Of a DNA stretch of 64,000 nucleotides, positions 17,701-28,900 are shown in pieces. Within the stretch, counting starts at the first letter, position 1. Every line of letters begins with the position of its first letter. A program made the translations under genes and the position numbers. Under the pieces are notes generated by a model. It was not told the DNA's origin, made no database searches, and worked only from the letters and a program-made list of their open reading frames with translations. The stretch lies in assembly GCA_949372655.1 (NCBI GenBank), contig CASIAI010000002.1, positions 124,001 to 188,000 on the forward strand, read 5' to 3'. Source of the DNA: Candidatus Poseidoniaceae archaeon (GTDB taxonomy: Archaea > Thermoplasmatota > Poseidoniia > Poseidoniales > Poseidoniaceae).

Positions 17701-19382
17701 CGGTATTCATGCTGCTATTGTTAGTGTTTGGATTTGATTCTGGTCTTGCCTACTTACTGTGGACCATTGGAGGGATACTAGGTCTGATATCAATAGTACC
17801 AATATTTACTTGGGAGTTGCCAGTTCTTTTGAAGTCTAAAAGTTCCAAATGGAAAAATAGAGCAAGGAATAGTGGTCGTAATACATTAGCCTGGCTTGGT
17901 GGACTTATTCTTTTGTGGACAATAGCCTTTGAGCCATTTGACCCTGTGAGAAATAATATGACTCCAGATGAGTTCTCATTTATTTTACTCGGTCTGTTTG
18001 AAGTATTTGCTGGTGTCTTGCTATTGACTAGTGCTGCGCCGATGCTGGTTTCTAAAGTTGGACGTTCACAATTTTTCACCAAGCGTTGGGGCCCAGTCTT
18101 ACCAGTTGCTCTAGCACACCCTCTTTCAACACCGGTACGTACAGCAGTAGTGATGGGAATGTTTTCTATCACAGTATTTTCAGTCATTGTCCTAAGTGGT
18201 TATACCGAGCAGTTTGATAATTACTCAAGTTCCTTTGTTGAGGATACGGAGGGTGAGTTTGAGTTGATGCTTACAGCTTCTCGTTCACGACCTCTCGAAC
18301 TTTCGAGTGATCCTTTGGAATGGAACCTAACCACTCCTCTTCAAGATGAAATTGATGCAGTGGGTAAAGTGTATCGTTCAGAAGTATTCTTAGAGGATAG
18401 TTCGGGGGAAAGAATGCCGTATATTCTTCGCGGTTTTGATGATGGCTTTGCTAATCACGGGGGTCTCCCTCTTCACCTCTGGGATGAGTCTCTGGGGGAT
18501 ACTGCTGAAGAAGCATGGATTTCAATTGGAAATCGTGACGATATAGTCGTAGTTGACGCCTCTTTTGGACTTGAATTGAGCACTGATGGAACTGGTATCT
18601 CAAGGATGAGTTTTTCAATTGGAGATTCAATTTCTTTAATTGATTTATCTAACCCCGGGAACACCAGAACTGTAGTGGTTGGCGGCTTCCTAGAACAGTC
18701 GTCATACCTGTTCTCACCTGGTGTGTGGATAAGTGGTGAAATTTCCCAAGAACAATTCGATTCTAGGCTGACTCGAATGTATGTTAGTTTGTCCGATGAG
18801 GCCAAGCCAAGTTCCTCTTTTGATTCCTCTGAAATACAGACCTTTTCTGCTGCGGGTAAATCAGCAGAACTTAGGATTGCATCTGCGGAACTGGCAGAGC
18901 AATTAGAGGAGAAGTTGAATGATGAAGGTGCATCTGTTTCGGTTATTTCAGAAGATGTAATGTTGATTCAATCATTAGTTATCGCTTTACTTGGTATCTT
19001 TGAAGGATACCTTGCTCTAGGGTTGATTGTTGGAATTGCTGGAATAGGTGTTGTTACCGTACGCTCAGTATCTGAGAGGCGAAAGACGATAGGTATACTT
19101 CGCGCTTTAGGATATAGGAAAAGAATGGTCACTGCTACCTTTTTGGTAGAGGTTTCTTGGGTTGGTTTACTTGGAATCTTAAATGGAGTATTGGTTGCAA
19201 TAGGCTTCCATAGGTCATTGTACAAATCTTTCTGGGAAGGGCAAGGGGCGGACTTTGCTCTGCCTTGGGCGTCTATCATTACGGTCTTAGTCGGAGGGTG
19301 GTTGCTGATTATTGTAGCGACTATCCTGCCAATTAGAGCAGCATCAAAGATCCCTCCTTCTGCTGCTTTAAGGGATATTTAA
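14766..19382 (+). CDS. Very large FtsX-domain ABC transporter permease
   Basis: A 1538-residue permease with two FtsX cores. The first lies at residues about 814-905 (LRAIGISRSDARALAVQEG), the second at about 1398-1537 (LRALGYRKRMVTATFLVE). Other membrane helices sit at the N-terminus (three or four in the first 125 residues) and between the cores (about 965-1155). Usual two-core permeases are about 800 residues. The extra length is an extracytoplasmic region of about 680 residues after the N-terminal helices; its middle, about 420-680, is Trp-rich with short strands, reminiscent of a beta-propeller. It pairs with the ATPase just upstream. The likely role is mechanotransmission or extraction and export of lipoproteins or surface molecules rather than solute uptake. 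The start is provisional. Confidence 0.9.
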   Translation: MLVLLVVVAIPSGISTLFTGRSRNLSFMVITLLTLGPAADAIIAYWIFDWMSIEGMTLWAGALSIAIISHVLLQPVLVPQRLVVWRLAKENVMRRKRQAGLLMAGLVIASAIITSSLVVGDSLDATVRYEIEASWGETDVTLSGFDLSTGERVRISELVAHQLWNDIQQDSDLVDDVKGQQHGIISGASIQGPSGKSLPSVTWASMNSTIDALEVWPNLGSQTNGIRYVDIEEQNNLNVQTQIAVNRILAEELELEIGNEVEIGWYVSDDGARKRIEQNATIFKIVENDGMANLAGTKSPAMFTDLSTAQELQRFDGELNTVYYALAGDVDDLGTIEPVIEQLGILLNATLTAEDVGFNLDFQQQSSSLSLSTDKGLGRLQGEDVVSLRENLTSLIPESTMMEVLQVPLVEMEYDFEQLLTLSSPSISEIREGERALWHVSDSGFGYQIEGSGSAWLWQVKDSERTYDFALNQTGQLGAIAHSSGIIIGNESNYDDDRWASEKTSGIMHSIVSHNDSWWAVELDSQELKLHRYSQDLSQDEYISLSITLPSTVRSVDLIIEDVVYVEVEGLLSVERYISNSVDLTDNFSIWPQGQYWPVEDQAQSSVVLNPNCNSVTSLTSEVLGGNWCSYDDGLMRWNDTGVESIRLPILSSAGGFGELPQLFLAFGGSQSPVTVEDGDVSISQRLSPLGMVDNQSELWVKGLIPYAFGNDSSLGLVNTGIYSQQDGLESLEDLDGVVLGFISLPYAEQLSAAAIDERSIVIIGGGGLESDDSSITAQSITTFTNWLDNNSNSDDLGASFTAVKVEATEAAAQSSGIIAGMFLVFGTFTIAAGVLLVLTIILMLAESRRTELGVLRAIGISRSDARALAVQEGVIIASMAGVIGAFVGLGLAWLISVAFDNIFAAAGSDLFTFAWDWSSVFAGWSWGFLIAIITLWGSALWTSKLNIVSALKGGVVRLQEGIPWVLLLVQIATFGATAVFMLLLLVFGFDSGLAYLLWTIGGILGLISIVPIFTWELPVLLKSKSSKWKNRARNSGRNTLAWLGGLILLWTIAFEPFDPVRNNMTPDEFSFILLGLFEVFAGVLLLTSAAPMLVSKVGRSQFFTKRWGPVLPVALAHPLSTPVRTAVVMGMFSITVFSVIVLSGYTEQFDNYSSSFVEDTEGEFELMLTASRSRPLELSSDPLEWNLTTPLQDEIDAVGKVYRSEVFLEDSSGERMPYILRGFDDGFANHGGLPLHLWDESLGDTAEEAWISIGNRDDIVVVDASFGLELSTDGTGISRMSFSIGDSISLIDLSNPGNTRTVVVGGFLEQSSYLFSPGVWISGEISQEQFDSRLTRMYVSLSDEAKPSSSFDSSEIQTFSAAGKSAELRIASAELAEQLEEKLNDEGASVSVISEDVMLIQSLVIALLGIFEGYLALGLIVGIAGIGVVTVRSVSERRKTIGILRALGYRKRMVTATFLVEVSWVGLLGILNGVLVAIGFHRSLYKSFWEGQGADFALPWASIITVLVGGWLLIIVATILPIRAASKIPPSAALRDI

Positions 19383-19557
19383 TCACAATAAATGTTATTT
19401 TCTCATAATTTAGATGATATAGGTGCATAAATTTAATATTTTTCTATCTGTCAAGTTTTCACAAACAAATTACTCCAGTCACCGCTACTAAAGTGCCACT
19501 AAGAGTCTAAATCTGGTTCATTTCGCTGGTTCTCCCCTATTCTAAACCTTCCCATAG

Positions 19558-19604
19558 TATAAATACGGCATTTAGCGTGGAGCAGAATACCGAACCGTCG
19601 GAGG
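19558..19604 (+). promoter_or_regulatory. TATA box and Shine-Dalgarno site of the 19.6-kb surface-protein gene
   Basis: TATAAATA at 19558-19565 is a good archaeal TATA box and would place the transcript start near 19587. GGAGG at 19600-19604 lies seven bases before the ATG at 19612 and fixes that start. The predicted leader is only about 25 bases. The bases from 19383 to 19557 show nothing else recognisable. Confidence 0.7.
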
Positions 19605-19611
19605 TATAGAT

Positions 19612-21255
19612 ATGAAAAAAATGACCCCAATGATCCTCGTCATGTTAATGCTGACTAGTGTACTAGCCAGCATCGACTTCGCCGAGCTACAAGAAATGAA
19701 AGAAATAGAAGACACAAGTGGCCGTGCAAGTGCCGATCCAGAAGTTGTAGTAATTACATCTCCTAGAGAAACTACTTGTGACACATCAGGCGACTGTCTT
19801 GACGAACTACTCGCAGGTGAACCTGTAAATTTCCGTGCGTACTTGCGCAATAGCGGAGATGCTGATTTAGATAACATGCAGTATTCTGTTGATATTTATA
19901 TTGATAACAACGGTAACCGTGGCGATCTTGCTAAAGATTCTGCAGGTAATGAGTTGTCTTGGACAAATTATAATGCTGTTTGTACTGCTCCATCTTGCCA
20001 AGACAGTGTTTTGGGTCAAGGTTTATTCCTTACTGGTGGAGAGGCTTTGTTGAAGAACTTTGATGGAACTACTCTATCTTGGACTCCTTCATCTGGTAGT
20101 TACATGGTAGTAGTTTCGGTAACTTCCTCAGTATTGGGAGACCCCGGGAATAATGAGTTGTCAGTTCCTGTAACAGTACGTGACTACTTTGATGTTGAAG
20201 TTGACCTAACTTGGTTAGACGGCTCAGGCGCTCCTGTTGCAGGTAGCGTTGATGGTTCTGGTGCTAAAGACTTCCAAGTCTCTGTTTCACTAAATTCTCC
20301 GAGTAACCCTTCGATGACTATTCGTAATGCTTCCGTAGAAATGACTTATACTGGCGTGGCTACATCGGATGCAGCATCATTTACCGTTGGGCATTCTAGC
20401 ATTGTTAACACACAAGAGACCCTTGGCGGTACAACTCCTGCTCAAACAGGAACTCGTTTGATAGTCGGTTCTGACGGCGCTAATGGGACTCATGTAGGTG
20501 TTGCAACTGGTTCGATAACACCTCCAGCCGTTGCTGCAGGGCAATATTCCGTAACAGCTATACTTACTCAGTATGTAGTCTATGGTGCACATGGAACAAG
20601 CGTTTGTGGTGGAACTGGCCTTGACACAATTTACTGTGAAAAGACAGTTACTAGTTCTGATTGGGCAGATGAATATTCTGGCTCCAATGAAGCAACAATC
20701 GATGGTTCGATTGAAACATTCCAAGATATCACATTGACGCAATTCCAAATTTGGAGAGGGCTTGATGGAGAGGACCCTGAAGTATTCGGTTCTTTAGGTC
20801 TAGACATCACTTCTACTTTGTCTCCAGGTGATTACGAACTCTATGCAGAGGTAGGTCATGTTTCCAGTAATAGTGCAATCCTGTACAATTGGTCAGTCGA
20901 CTTTACAATCACAGGCTCAAGCGGAGCTCCAACTGTCATTAGCGCAAACTCATGTGACTCAAAGGTTACTTATGCTAATTCACAACTTGGAACTGCATCG
21001 CTAAAAACTCCTGATGCACAGATGCTAGTTTATGCATGTGCATCAGTTTCTATGGATGAAGGTAACTTCAATGTTAAGGCTGAAGCAAATTTACTCGGAC
21101 AATGGGATGAAGACCAATTAACACTTAACGACAAGGTTGACGATATGTCTCTGTCTAACAATAGATATGACTTCGATGTAGAAGTTACTAACTTCGCTCC
21201 ACAAATTTTGTCTCTAAATCTCGATACTGATAGTATTGGTTGCAGGTACAGATAG
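19612..21255 (+). CDS. Secreted surface protein, N-terminal part (gene split by frameshift)
   Basis: The protein begins with a signal peptide (MKKMTPMILVMLMLTSVLAS). A CARDB-like beta-sandwich (EPVNFRAYLRNSGDADLDN) and further Ig-like domains rich in small and polar residues follow. The frame ends abruptly at 21255 after SIGCRYR. If one T of the pair at 21240-21241 is removed, the reading continues as SIGAGTDRTQFAATASVFDVEGDD, which joins the next ORF after a second one-base correction at 21309. The intact gene would run 19612-22682, about 1,022 residues. It has its own promoter and is followed by a terminator, so it is probably a single-gene transcript. The specific function is unknown; binding or structure at the surface is inferred. 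Confidence 0.8.
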   Translation: MKKMTPMILVMLMLTSVLASIDFAELQEMKEIEDTSGRASADPEVVVITSPRETTCDTSGDCLDELLAGEPVNFRAYLRNSGDADLDNMQYSVDIYIDNNGNRGDLAKDSAGNELSWTNYNAVCTAPSCQDSVLGQGLFLTGGEALLKNFDGTTLSWTPSSGSYMVVVSVTSSVLGDPGNNELSVPVTVRDYFDVEVDLTWLDGSGAPVAGSVDGSGAKDFQVSVSLNSPSNPSMTIRNASVEMTYTGVATSDAASFTVGHSSIVNTQETLGGTTPAQTGTRLIVGSDGANGTHVGVATGSITPPAVAAGQYSVTAILTQYVVYGAHGTSVCGGTGLDTIYCEKTVTSSDWADEYSGSNEATIDGSIETFQDITLTQFQIWRGLDGEDPEVFGSLGLDITSTLSPGDYELYAEVGHVSSNSAILYNWSVDFTITGSSGAPTVISANSCDSKVTYANSQLGTASLKTPDAQMLVYACASVSMDEGNFNVKAEANLLGQWDEDQLTLNDKVDDMSLSNNRYDFDVEVTNFAPQILSLNLDTDSIGCRYR

Positions 21256-22682
21256 AACTCAATTCGCTGCCACTGCTAGTGTATTCGACGTCGAGGGTGA
21301 TGACATTATCTTACGCCTGGTCAGATACTAGCGGTGAAGAGATTGATTGCGATAGCAACGTTTGTGTGATTTCCGTAGACGAGTCAATGGTACCAACTTT
21401 CAGATTTAACTTGGCTGTCACAGATTCATATGGTGCTATGGACAACACTCAAGGAGAAGTCACTGTTTGGAACTTTGATAACTTTACTTCTTCGGATGTC
21501 GAAACTGGAATAACACTTGATTATGAAATCACCTACAAGGGTACGGGACTATCAATGTCATACGGAAATGCATCTGATGCAACCGATATAGAACTTCCAG
21601 GATTTGATGGAACTTATTCGTCCGTTGGGGGGGTAGCAATTATTCCAGGTACAACTTTTGATACCAAAGATGTCTTGGAACAGTCGGTAAAGTTCACCTT
21701 TGCAGATTCAGTTGATGCAACCTCTATGTGGGTCAAGGCTGGTAACCTATGGCAATTGCTTGCATCCGGTACTCCTTCTGAAAGCGGCAATTCTGCCAGT
21801 TCTTTCACATACATGTGGGGAGAAGGAGAATCAATGTTCATTCCAGGAACCGAATTCCACCTATTTGGTGGAGTATTATCACAAGATCAAGCACCAGTAG
21901 CTAACATTAGCGGATTCACAGCAACGCCATCAATGTCTGGCGGAATCTCCATTAATTGGGCTGTCGATGGAACAATGCTAACTGATGATAGAGTTGTTAT
22001 TAGCATCTGTGACACCGATCCTAACTGCGCCAATGCAGGCGAGTCTAGTTATACTTCTGATGTTACCACAATGCTTTACTCTGGGCAAAACACAGTCCAT
22101 GGTAATACCTACTATGTCACAGCATCAGTATGTGATGGTGCGTTGTGTAGTAATGAAGCATCCGCAACAGTCGTTGCAGACAAAGAAGTTGCTTCAGTTA
22201 CCGCAACAGGTCTTACTATCGTAGAATCTGGAGAAACATGGGTCTTAGATTGGAATGCATCTTCCGAAGATTCTGATATCAATTCTTGGTTAGTTTGTTA
22301 CTTGAAAGCATCGTTTACTGCTTCAGAAATGTCTGACTTAGTTGGAACCTCTGCATGTGTAGCATCAGATACAACCAATGTGACTATTGACAAGTTCACT
22401 ACATCGGGTACTTACAATGTATACTTTGCAGTAGCGCCAGTAGATGTAGTTGGGAATATCGCTTTGACTGCTAGTAGTGACTTTATCGAATACATGAGGG
22501 TAGACGATACATCCAATCCTGATGACGGTTCTCAAACTACAGATTCAGAGGCATCTTCAGGAGTCCCTACGTGGACTTGGGGAGTAATCGGTATCGTAGT
22601 GGTAGTTGCCTTTGTAGCTGGTGCTTTCATACTCTCTCGTGGAGATGATGGCGACGATGAAAACAAAGACTGGGACTATTGA
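21240..22682 (+). CDS. Secreted surface protein, C-terminal part (same gene as 19612-21255)
   Basis: This is the downstream half of the gene that starts at 19612; the ATG at 21240 is probably not used. With a single T removed at 21309 the junction reads VEGDDITYAWSDTSGEEID, a typical PKD/Ig-like strand pattern, which strongly supports one original frame. Later regions include a domain of about 120 residues with Cys pairs and two fibronectin type III-like modules (PVANISGFTATPS and DKEVASVTATGLTI). A single membrane segment (WGVIGIVVVVAFVAGAFIL) and an acidic cytoplasmic tail end the protein. The topology is the same as in the other surface proteins of the window. Confidence 0.8.
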   Translation: MQVQIELNSLPLLVYSTSRVMTLSYAWSDTSGEEIDCDSNVCVISVDESMVPTFRFNLAVTDSYGAMDNTQGEVTVWNFDNFTSSDVETGITLDYEITYKGTGLSMSYGNASDATDIELPGFDGTYSSVGGVAIIPGTTFDTKDVLEQSVKFTFADSVDATSMWVKAGNLWQLLASGTPSESGNSASSFTYMWGEGESMFIPGTEFHLFGGVLSQDQAPVANISGFTATPSMSGGISINWAVDGTMLTDDRVVISICDTDPNCANAGESSYTSDVTTMLYSGQNTVHGNTYYVTASVCDGALCSNEASATVVADKEVASVTATGLTIVESGETWVLDWNASSEDSDINSWLVCYLKASFTASEMSDLVGTSACVASDTTNVTIDKFTTSGTYNVYFAVAPVDVVGNIALTASSDFIEYMRVDDTSNPDDGSQTTDSEASSGVPTWTWGVIGIVVVVAFVAGAFILSRGDDGDDENKDWDY

Positions 22683-22729
22683 TCCTAGCCTTTGAGAGCA
22701 CGTTGATTCTGCGGAATTAGCATACAATT

Positions 22730-22768
22730 GCCGGAGAGAGTACTTAGGTGCTCTTTCCGGCTTTTTTT
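22730..22768 (+). terminator. Hairpin plus T-run terminator
   Basis: A 14-bp stem (GCCGGAGAGAGTAC pairing with GTGCTCTTTCCGGC, with two G-T pairs) encloses a TTAG loop and is followed at once by seven T and a longer T-rich tract. It lies 48 bases after the stop of the upstream surface-protein gene and separates it from the giant gene. The structure is strong enough to act on its own, and the T tract fits archaeal termination. Confidence 0.85.
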
Positions 22769-22899
22769 AATTTGTTTTTTAGTGTTATTTTTATATTTTT
22801 TTATGTTCAACCCGTGCGTAGATAGGAATTGTAAAAAGATCATTTTCTTCATTCCTAAATGGCTTTTCAAAGATAATGCACCCCAATGCTCATAAGGGG

Positions 22900-22940
22900 T
22901 ATAAGTCGTGAGTCGTTATACATGCGGTGACGCGTGGAGG
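22900..22940 (+). promoter_or_regulatory. TATA-like box and Shine-Dalgarno site of the giant gene
   Basis: TATAAG at 22900-22905 would start transcription near 22926-22930. GGAGG at 22936-22940 lies eight bases before the ATG at 22949 and decides between that codon and the out-of-frame ATG at 22942. The short leader resembles that of the gene at 19612. Confidence 0.6.
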
Positions 22941-22948
22941 AATGACAG

Positions 22949-25900
22949 ATGAAAGAAATGAAAAATAAAAGAGGAAAAACAATATTTGGCGGAGTAGGAA
23001 TTGCGCTTCTGTTGTGCTTATTGATGGTAATGATGCCTTTTGCATCAACTGTTTCAAACGGTGATACAACTGAAGAAATTTCAACAGAAACAAATTCAGA
23101 AAAAATATACAGCGAAGAATCGACGTTACTAGGTAGCGCCGATGCTAGCTTTGATGCCGAAGATTATGGTTACGATGCCGACTATGAAATGTTAGGCATG
23201 CGTGAACTAAATTCCAAGGTATTCATCGGAGATGATGGTGGCATGGATATGATATATTCATCCGATCCACTTCATTATCTCGATGTAGAAAACAATCTAC
23301 AAGAGATTGACTTAACTATTGATGCATCAGAAGATGGCTATCAAGTGACAGAAACAAGTTCTCCTGTATACTTCGAAAGCGAAGTTGAAAATGGTTATTC
23401 AACCCTTTTCGGTGGAGATTTTGAAATTACATCTGGTGTAGATTCAATGATTGTTGCAATCAAGTCTCCTTCGGATACCGAGCAAATGGTAACTATCGGT
23501 GAAGCCAGTAATGGTCTAACCGACGATAAGATGGCTTCAGATAATACTAACTTTGAGATCACACCTCTATATTTTGAAACATCAAGTAATGTCCTGACCG
23601 GGGGTAACAAAATTAGTTACCCATTGTCCGATACAATCGATATGGTTTACACCGTAAAGCAAGATAAGGTCAAGCAAGATGTTGTAATCAATGCTCTCCC
23701 TCACATGTATGCTGAGTTGCCCGAGTTCCAAGATTCACAATATTTTGGACTATATGAGCGATTCGAAATACCAGTAGGCCATCATCTAGTCTCCTATGAT
23801 GGTTTAGATCTTTCAGGCGTCGAACTATTCGAAACCGACAAACATCTTTCCATAATCAATACCGATACTGGTCAAGAAGTTGTCAGAATAGAAGCCCCTG
23901 TGTCTCATCACTCTTCTCTAACTGATGGCGAATCTCAAATCGAGTCAATATATTTCCTCTCTGTTGACGAATTTGGTACATCTGGTTCAATAATTACAGC
24001 AATACCGATGTCTTCTCTTCTGTCTAAAGACATCAGTTTCCCAGTTACTATTGATCCAACATTTACATATGTCGCAACAGGTCAAAACAGTTACCAGGTA
24101 TGTGACATAAGTGCTAATGATTGCCATTCAAAGACCGATGGCCGTTACGAGTACGGAACATACGGAAAAATGCTTGACTCGCCAACATTCCCATTCCAAT
24201 TTGGTACAACATTACCGGATGCAAGCCCACTTTCACCTGTTGAAAGTGTAACTGCAAAGGTATACTATGATGCTGACTATGATGCAGGATATGCAGATAT
24301 CATCATCTTAGAAGACTGCGGTCTTTCATCAGCAGGCGCTCCTACAGGTGACGAGCAACTTGGACAATTCGCTAATCCAAGCGGTTGTACCGGAAATGCA
24401 CTTCAAGCATACACTCCACCAGCTAACACTGGTAATCCACTTTACACATACGATGTTCCTACTAGCAGTAGTAGACACCAATGTACAGTGACAGGTGGTG
24501 GCGGATGGCAAGGTCCAACAGGCTACTGTATCCACTACTCTCACTTCGGATACAATTCCGGCAGTACAACTAACTTTGGCCGCTGGGTCACTGCAGATGA
24601 CAGTTCACCAGCAAATGGTGTGTTCGAAGAAGGGACATATGATTACGAAATCACAGACTCTTACGGAGACGGACTTAATGGCGCTTACTTTAGAATTTAC
24701 ACAAGAAGTGCAGGATGGACAGTATCCAACTCCCAAACAGGTTGGTCACTTCAATCACAATTCCCAACACCAACAGGATCCTTTAGCAGTTTCACAGGAA
24801 CAGTTGTAGTACCTGCAGGACAAGTTGCAACAATTAGATACTACTGTGGAGATTACGATCTAAGCAGTTGCTATACAGGTGAAACTCTATTCACTATACA
24901 AGCACAATCTGGCACTGTTTTGCCTTCATTGTCTAACGGCGGTAACAGTTTCGCTAGAGGCCCTGATGCATCTATTCAACTTGCTGGCGGTCAAGAAGCA
25001 CGAATGAAGTGGGTCTGCGGAACATGGTGTGGTGAAAACTCAGTATACTGGAGAGAAGCAGGAGGATCATGGACCAACACTCAGGTGTGGAGTCCAAACG
25101 GTGGTTCAGGTTCCAATGGAGCAACATATTACTCCAACAATGAAAATATTTTGATTCAAAATGCTGGTGGTTCAACAATGGACTTAGAATTCTTAGTTTA
25201 TGATTCATATGGAGACGGAACAAACGGTGGTTCAGGATCTGTCCAAGTTGGACCTCTAGGAACATGGGGTACAGTCCCATCGACTCCTTGGGGCCTTAGA
25301 CAAATCTCTATGGTCAGTTCAGAATCTCTTGGATACTTCTCAGTTCCATCAGGAACAGCAACAGGAACTCGAGATGTCGCTCTATGTACTACAGTAGTGG
25401 AATGCAGCGACAGTACAAGTTCAATTTCAATGTTGAATGATGCAATAGTTAATGCTGGATATATCGAATTCGGACTAGGATTTGCCAACTCAGCAGTTTC
25501 ATCTTCACCTCACCAAACAACTGGTTCAACTGCCAGTGTTGGTGGTGAGTTTTATATCGATAAGTTTGAATTGATTATTGACTTTGAAGAAGCAACAGAC
25601 GACACAACTCCTCCGGTAGATATGACTGAAGTTCACTACCAAGGTAATACCTACATCGACGGTCCACGTACATTGATTTTAGAGGTTGAAGATAGCGAAC
25701 ACGCTATTGATACTACTACCGCAAACGGTCCTAAACTTTGGTATAGCGTTGATAGTTCGAGTTATATTTCAGCATCAGCATCATTAGTCAGTTCAGTTTG
25801 TAACGCAAAAGAACAAACTTGTGCATTCATGGCACAAACAAGTCACCTTTCAAGTGGAAGCGTAGTAGATTATTATTGGACTTATCAAGATGCAGCCGGC

Positions 25901-28900
25901 CCTACAGCAACAAAGCCTAATCAGGGACCTAACCCTACTCAATCTTCAACAATGCAATTCACAATACTAGAAGCTTTGACAGCAGGAACTGCTCAGAAGA
26001 TTACAACACTTGTTGAAAATGTAAAGGCTAATTACGATGGTGGAGCAAAAACACCAGGAAATACAATTGACAGACAGATGACTTACTATACAGATACCAA
26101 TGAATACTTCTTTGAATTTGATACATCAGAATGTGAAACATATACTTCAGCAGGATATTCTTGCTTCAGTACTGACTCCAACAATGACTTCGGTCACTGG
26201 GATGTTCTCTGGCAAGACGTACTACCAATGCCTGTGACTCCTGGGCAAGTCAGCGGATGTACAGGAACAAGCGCTCACAGTCATAGCATTGGAATCATCT
26301 GCATATGGCGGCGACTTCGATATCACACGCCAACTCGGCGCAGGCTACTAATCTTGGCGTTCAAGTATGATGCTACGGCTGATGCATGGACGGTCGCTGG
26401 TGTAGGTGATGGCTCAAATGGTCTTAGAATCGGTGATAAACTCGACTCTAATGCACCAGACACTCAATCTGTTCAAGGAGTCGTATTGAGCGCAGTCACT
26501 GAATCAACACTAGTACCAGCATTCTCAACATCGAACAGCGGAGATTATTCTAACCCAGTGACACTTGTTGTGCCTGCTGGTAAAGAAGCAATCATAGGGT
26601 TTGTTTCAGGTTCATATGCTAGTGAAGCTGGAGTCAACGTCAATGATGGAACTACTGACTATCAATGGGGTAGAACAACTCACAGACTCGGTTCAGGTTA
26701 CTTACCTGCAAATGGTGTAATAACTTGTGCTGGGTCCTCTGGCTTCTCCAGTGGAACATATTGGTCCAACGACGCTAACGATGGAACTTCTAACAACTGT
26801 ATTCCAAATGGCGGAGTACTAGCTGCTGGAACCTATGAAGTAGTTCTCATGGATTGGTATAGTGATGGTTCAAATGGTGGCTATCTCAAGGTTAAGGTTC
26901 AAGATGCTGGCGGAAACTGGGGTGTAGATCCAAATGTGATACCTTACACTCAGGTCTCTTCAGGTTCAACTTACACTTGGGGGACTTCCGGATTCAGCAT
27001 TGACTTGTCACAATCTACAACACCTGCAGTTACATCTGGCTCTTTTGCCAGTCACAACTTCTGGGATAATACTGCTTCAACTCCTTCTGGCTTGAATATC
27101 ATCTGTGTTACAACTAACGGATTGGTATACTTCAAAGAAGATACCTCTACTAGTGCAGGAGACTGTCCAGCAGATGCTGATGATTCATCTAACGGTGGAA
27201 CATGGCAAGGGTTTGCTCTAGCAGGTTCAGTTCAAGGAGAACAACCAGCAGGAGAAGGAATGCTTTGGTCTATTAGGAACATAGCACCTGACCCTGATAT
27301 TACAGCACCTTTGATTCAGCATACAGGAATGGGTGACTCACACGCACGTTCAAGGACAGTTTCAGCAATAATTTCAGACCCAGGTTATCAACCAACGGGT
27401 CTAGAGGTTAGTTCAGTAGTCAATGTAGGTCCTACATTGCACTATGAAATTTATCAAACCTCTGGGGCACCTACAGGAACATTCACAGAAGTGCCTATGA
27501 ACCCTGAAGGTACCAGAACACTTTGTGCTGAGATGGAATGTACTTGGAGTGCAGACTTACCTGAATTAGGTAGTGACCGTGATCAGTCTGTTGTCTACAA
27601 GATAACTGCTCAAGACGTATCTACTGCAGGAGGAGCTGCCAACAATGCTGCAAATACTGCTACAACAACAACTGCAACATTCAAGGCTGATACACCTACA
27701 AACACTCTAGTGTTTGAGTGGCAAAACTATGCTTCTGATTTCGCAGCATCTGAGGTATGTTCATTCCAAGTTATTCTTTATGATGTAACTAATGAGTTTG
27801 AATTCCACTATGATGAATCATGTTCGACTGATGAAATGGTTGGTGTAATAGGTCACAGATTAGACCAAACTACAGCCACAACAATAGAAAACCTTGTTGA
27901 TTCAACACAATCAGGTAACCCTCATTCATACAATATCCGTGTGACAGATGGTGCCGATGGATATTCTTACGAATATTTCGATTTGGGAATCACCACACCT
28001 CTACCTCTTGCATCGTCGACTCTAGCAGTTGCTGCTGGAACTTCAGCAAGTTTCAGAACTGAAAACTGTGTACAACAATTCTGGACTCAACTAAGCAATT
28101 ACTGTGCTGGAAATGTCGACATACCTTCTGGATTTAGTTTCGACTTCCACGGAGTCACATTCGATGGTGATAACGGTCAAGATGATAGAATCCAAGTATC
28201 TGCAGCAGGTGTAATGAATCTATTATCAAACCAACCTGCAACATCTCACAATACAGTATCTCCAGTTCATGGAGTCTCATGGTCTGGTGCAATGTATGAC
28301 ATGAACTCAGCATCACCATTCTACAAGGACAATTCAATAGCTCCTTGGTGGTCTCCTGCAAGCAATGATTATTGTGCTCAATCCAGCGGATGTAATGGTG
28401 TTTGGTATAGAACAATTCCATTCGAAGGACAAGGGATTACGGAAACATCTGACATCAATACAGATAAAATTTGGTATCTTGTAGACAGTCCAATACGCGT
28501 CAACCCATCTGATCCATCTGGATATCTTTCAGTTAATGCTAATTTGGAAATTCAAGCAGGTGTTGAAGTAATAGTTGCTCCGGGTAAAGGTATCTCTTTT
28601 GACTCAGGAATTGTTAACGGTGCTTGTACTAAATTCACTGTAGGCAAAGCATCAGACACTGGAAGAGTTTCATTCAATGCAGATCAAACTACGGCAACCT
28701 CACCTTCTAACCCTGAAACTTGGTATGGCCTAGCATTCACTGATGAATGTCAAGGCGATACTACTGAAAGGCATATATTCGAGAATGTTGATATTAGTAA
28801 CACAGAATACGCAGCAATCACTGCAGGTAGCAGACCAGGAAGCCCGTCTGCTCAGTACTCCTGTGGAACATCCTCATCAGACTGTAACGTTGGTGATTTC

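Noticed and set aside
21240-21310. Programmed ribosomal frameshifting
   Set aside because: There is no slippery heptamer with a downstream structure, two shifts would be needed within 70 bases, and removing single bases restores known motifs.
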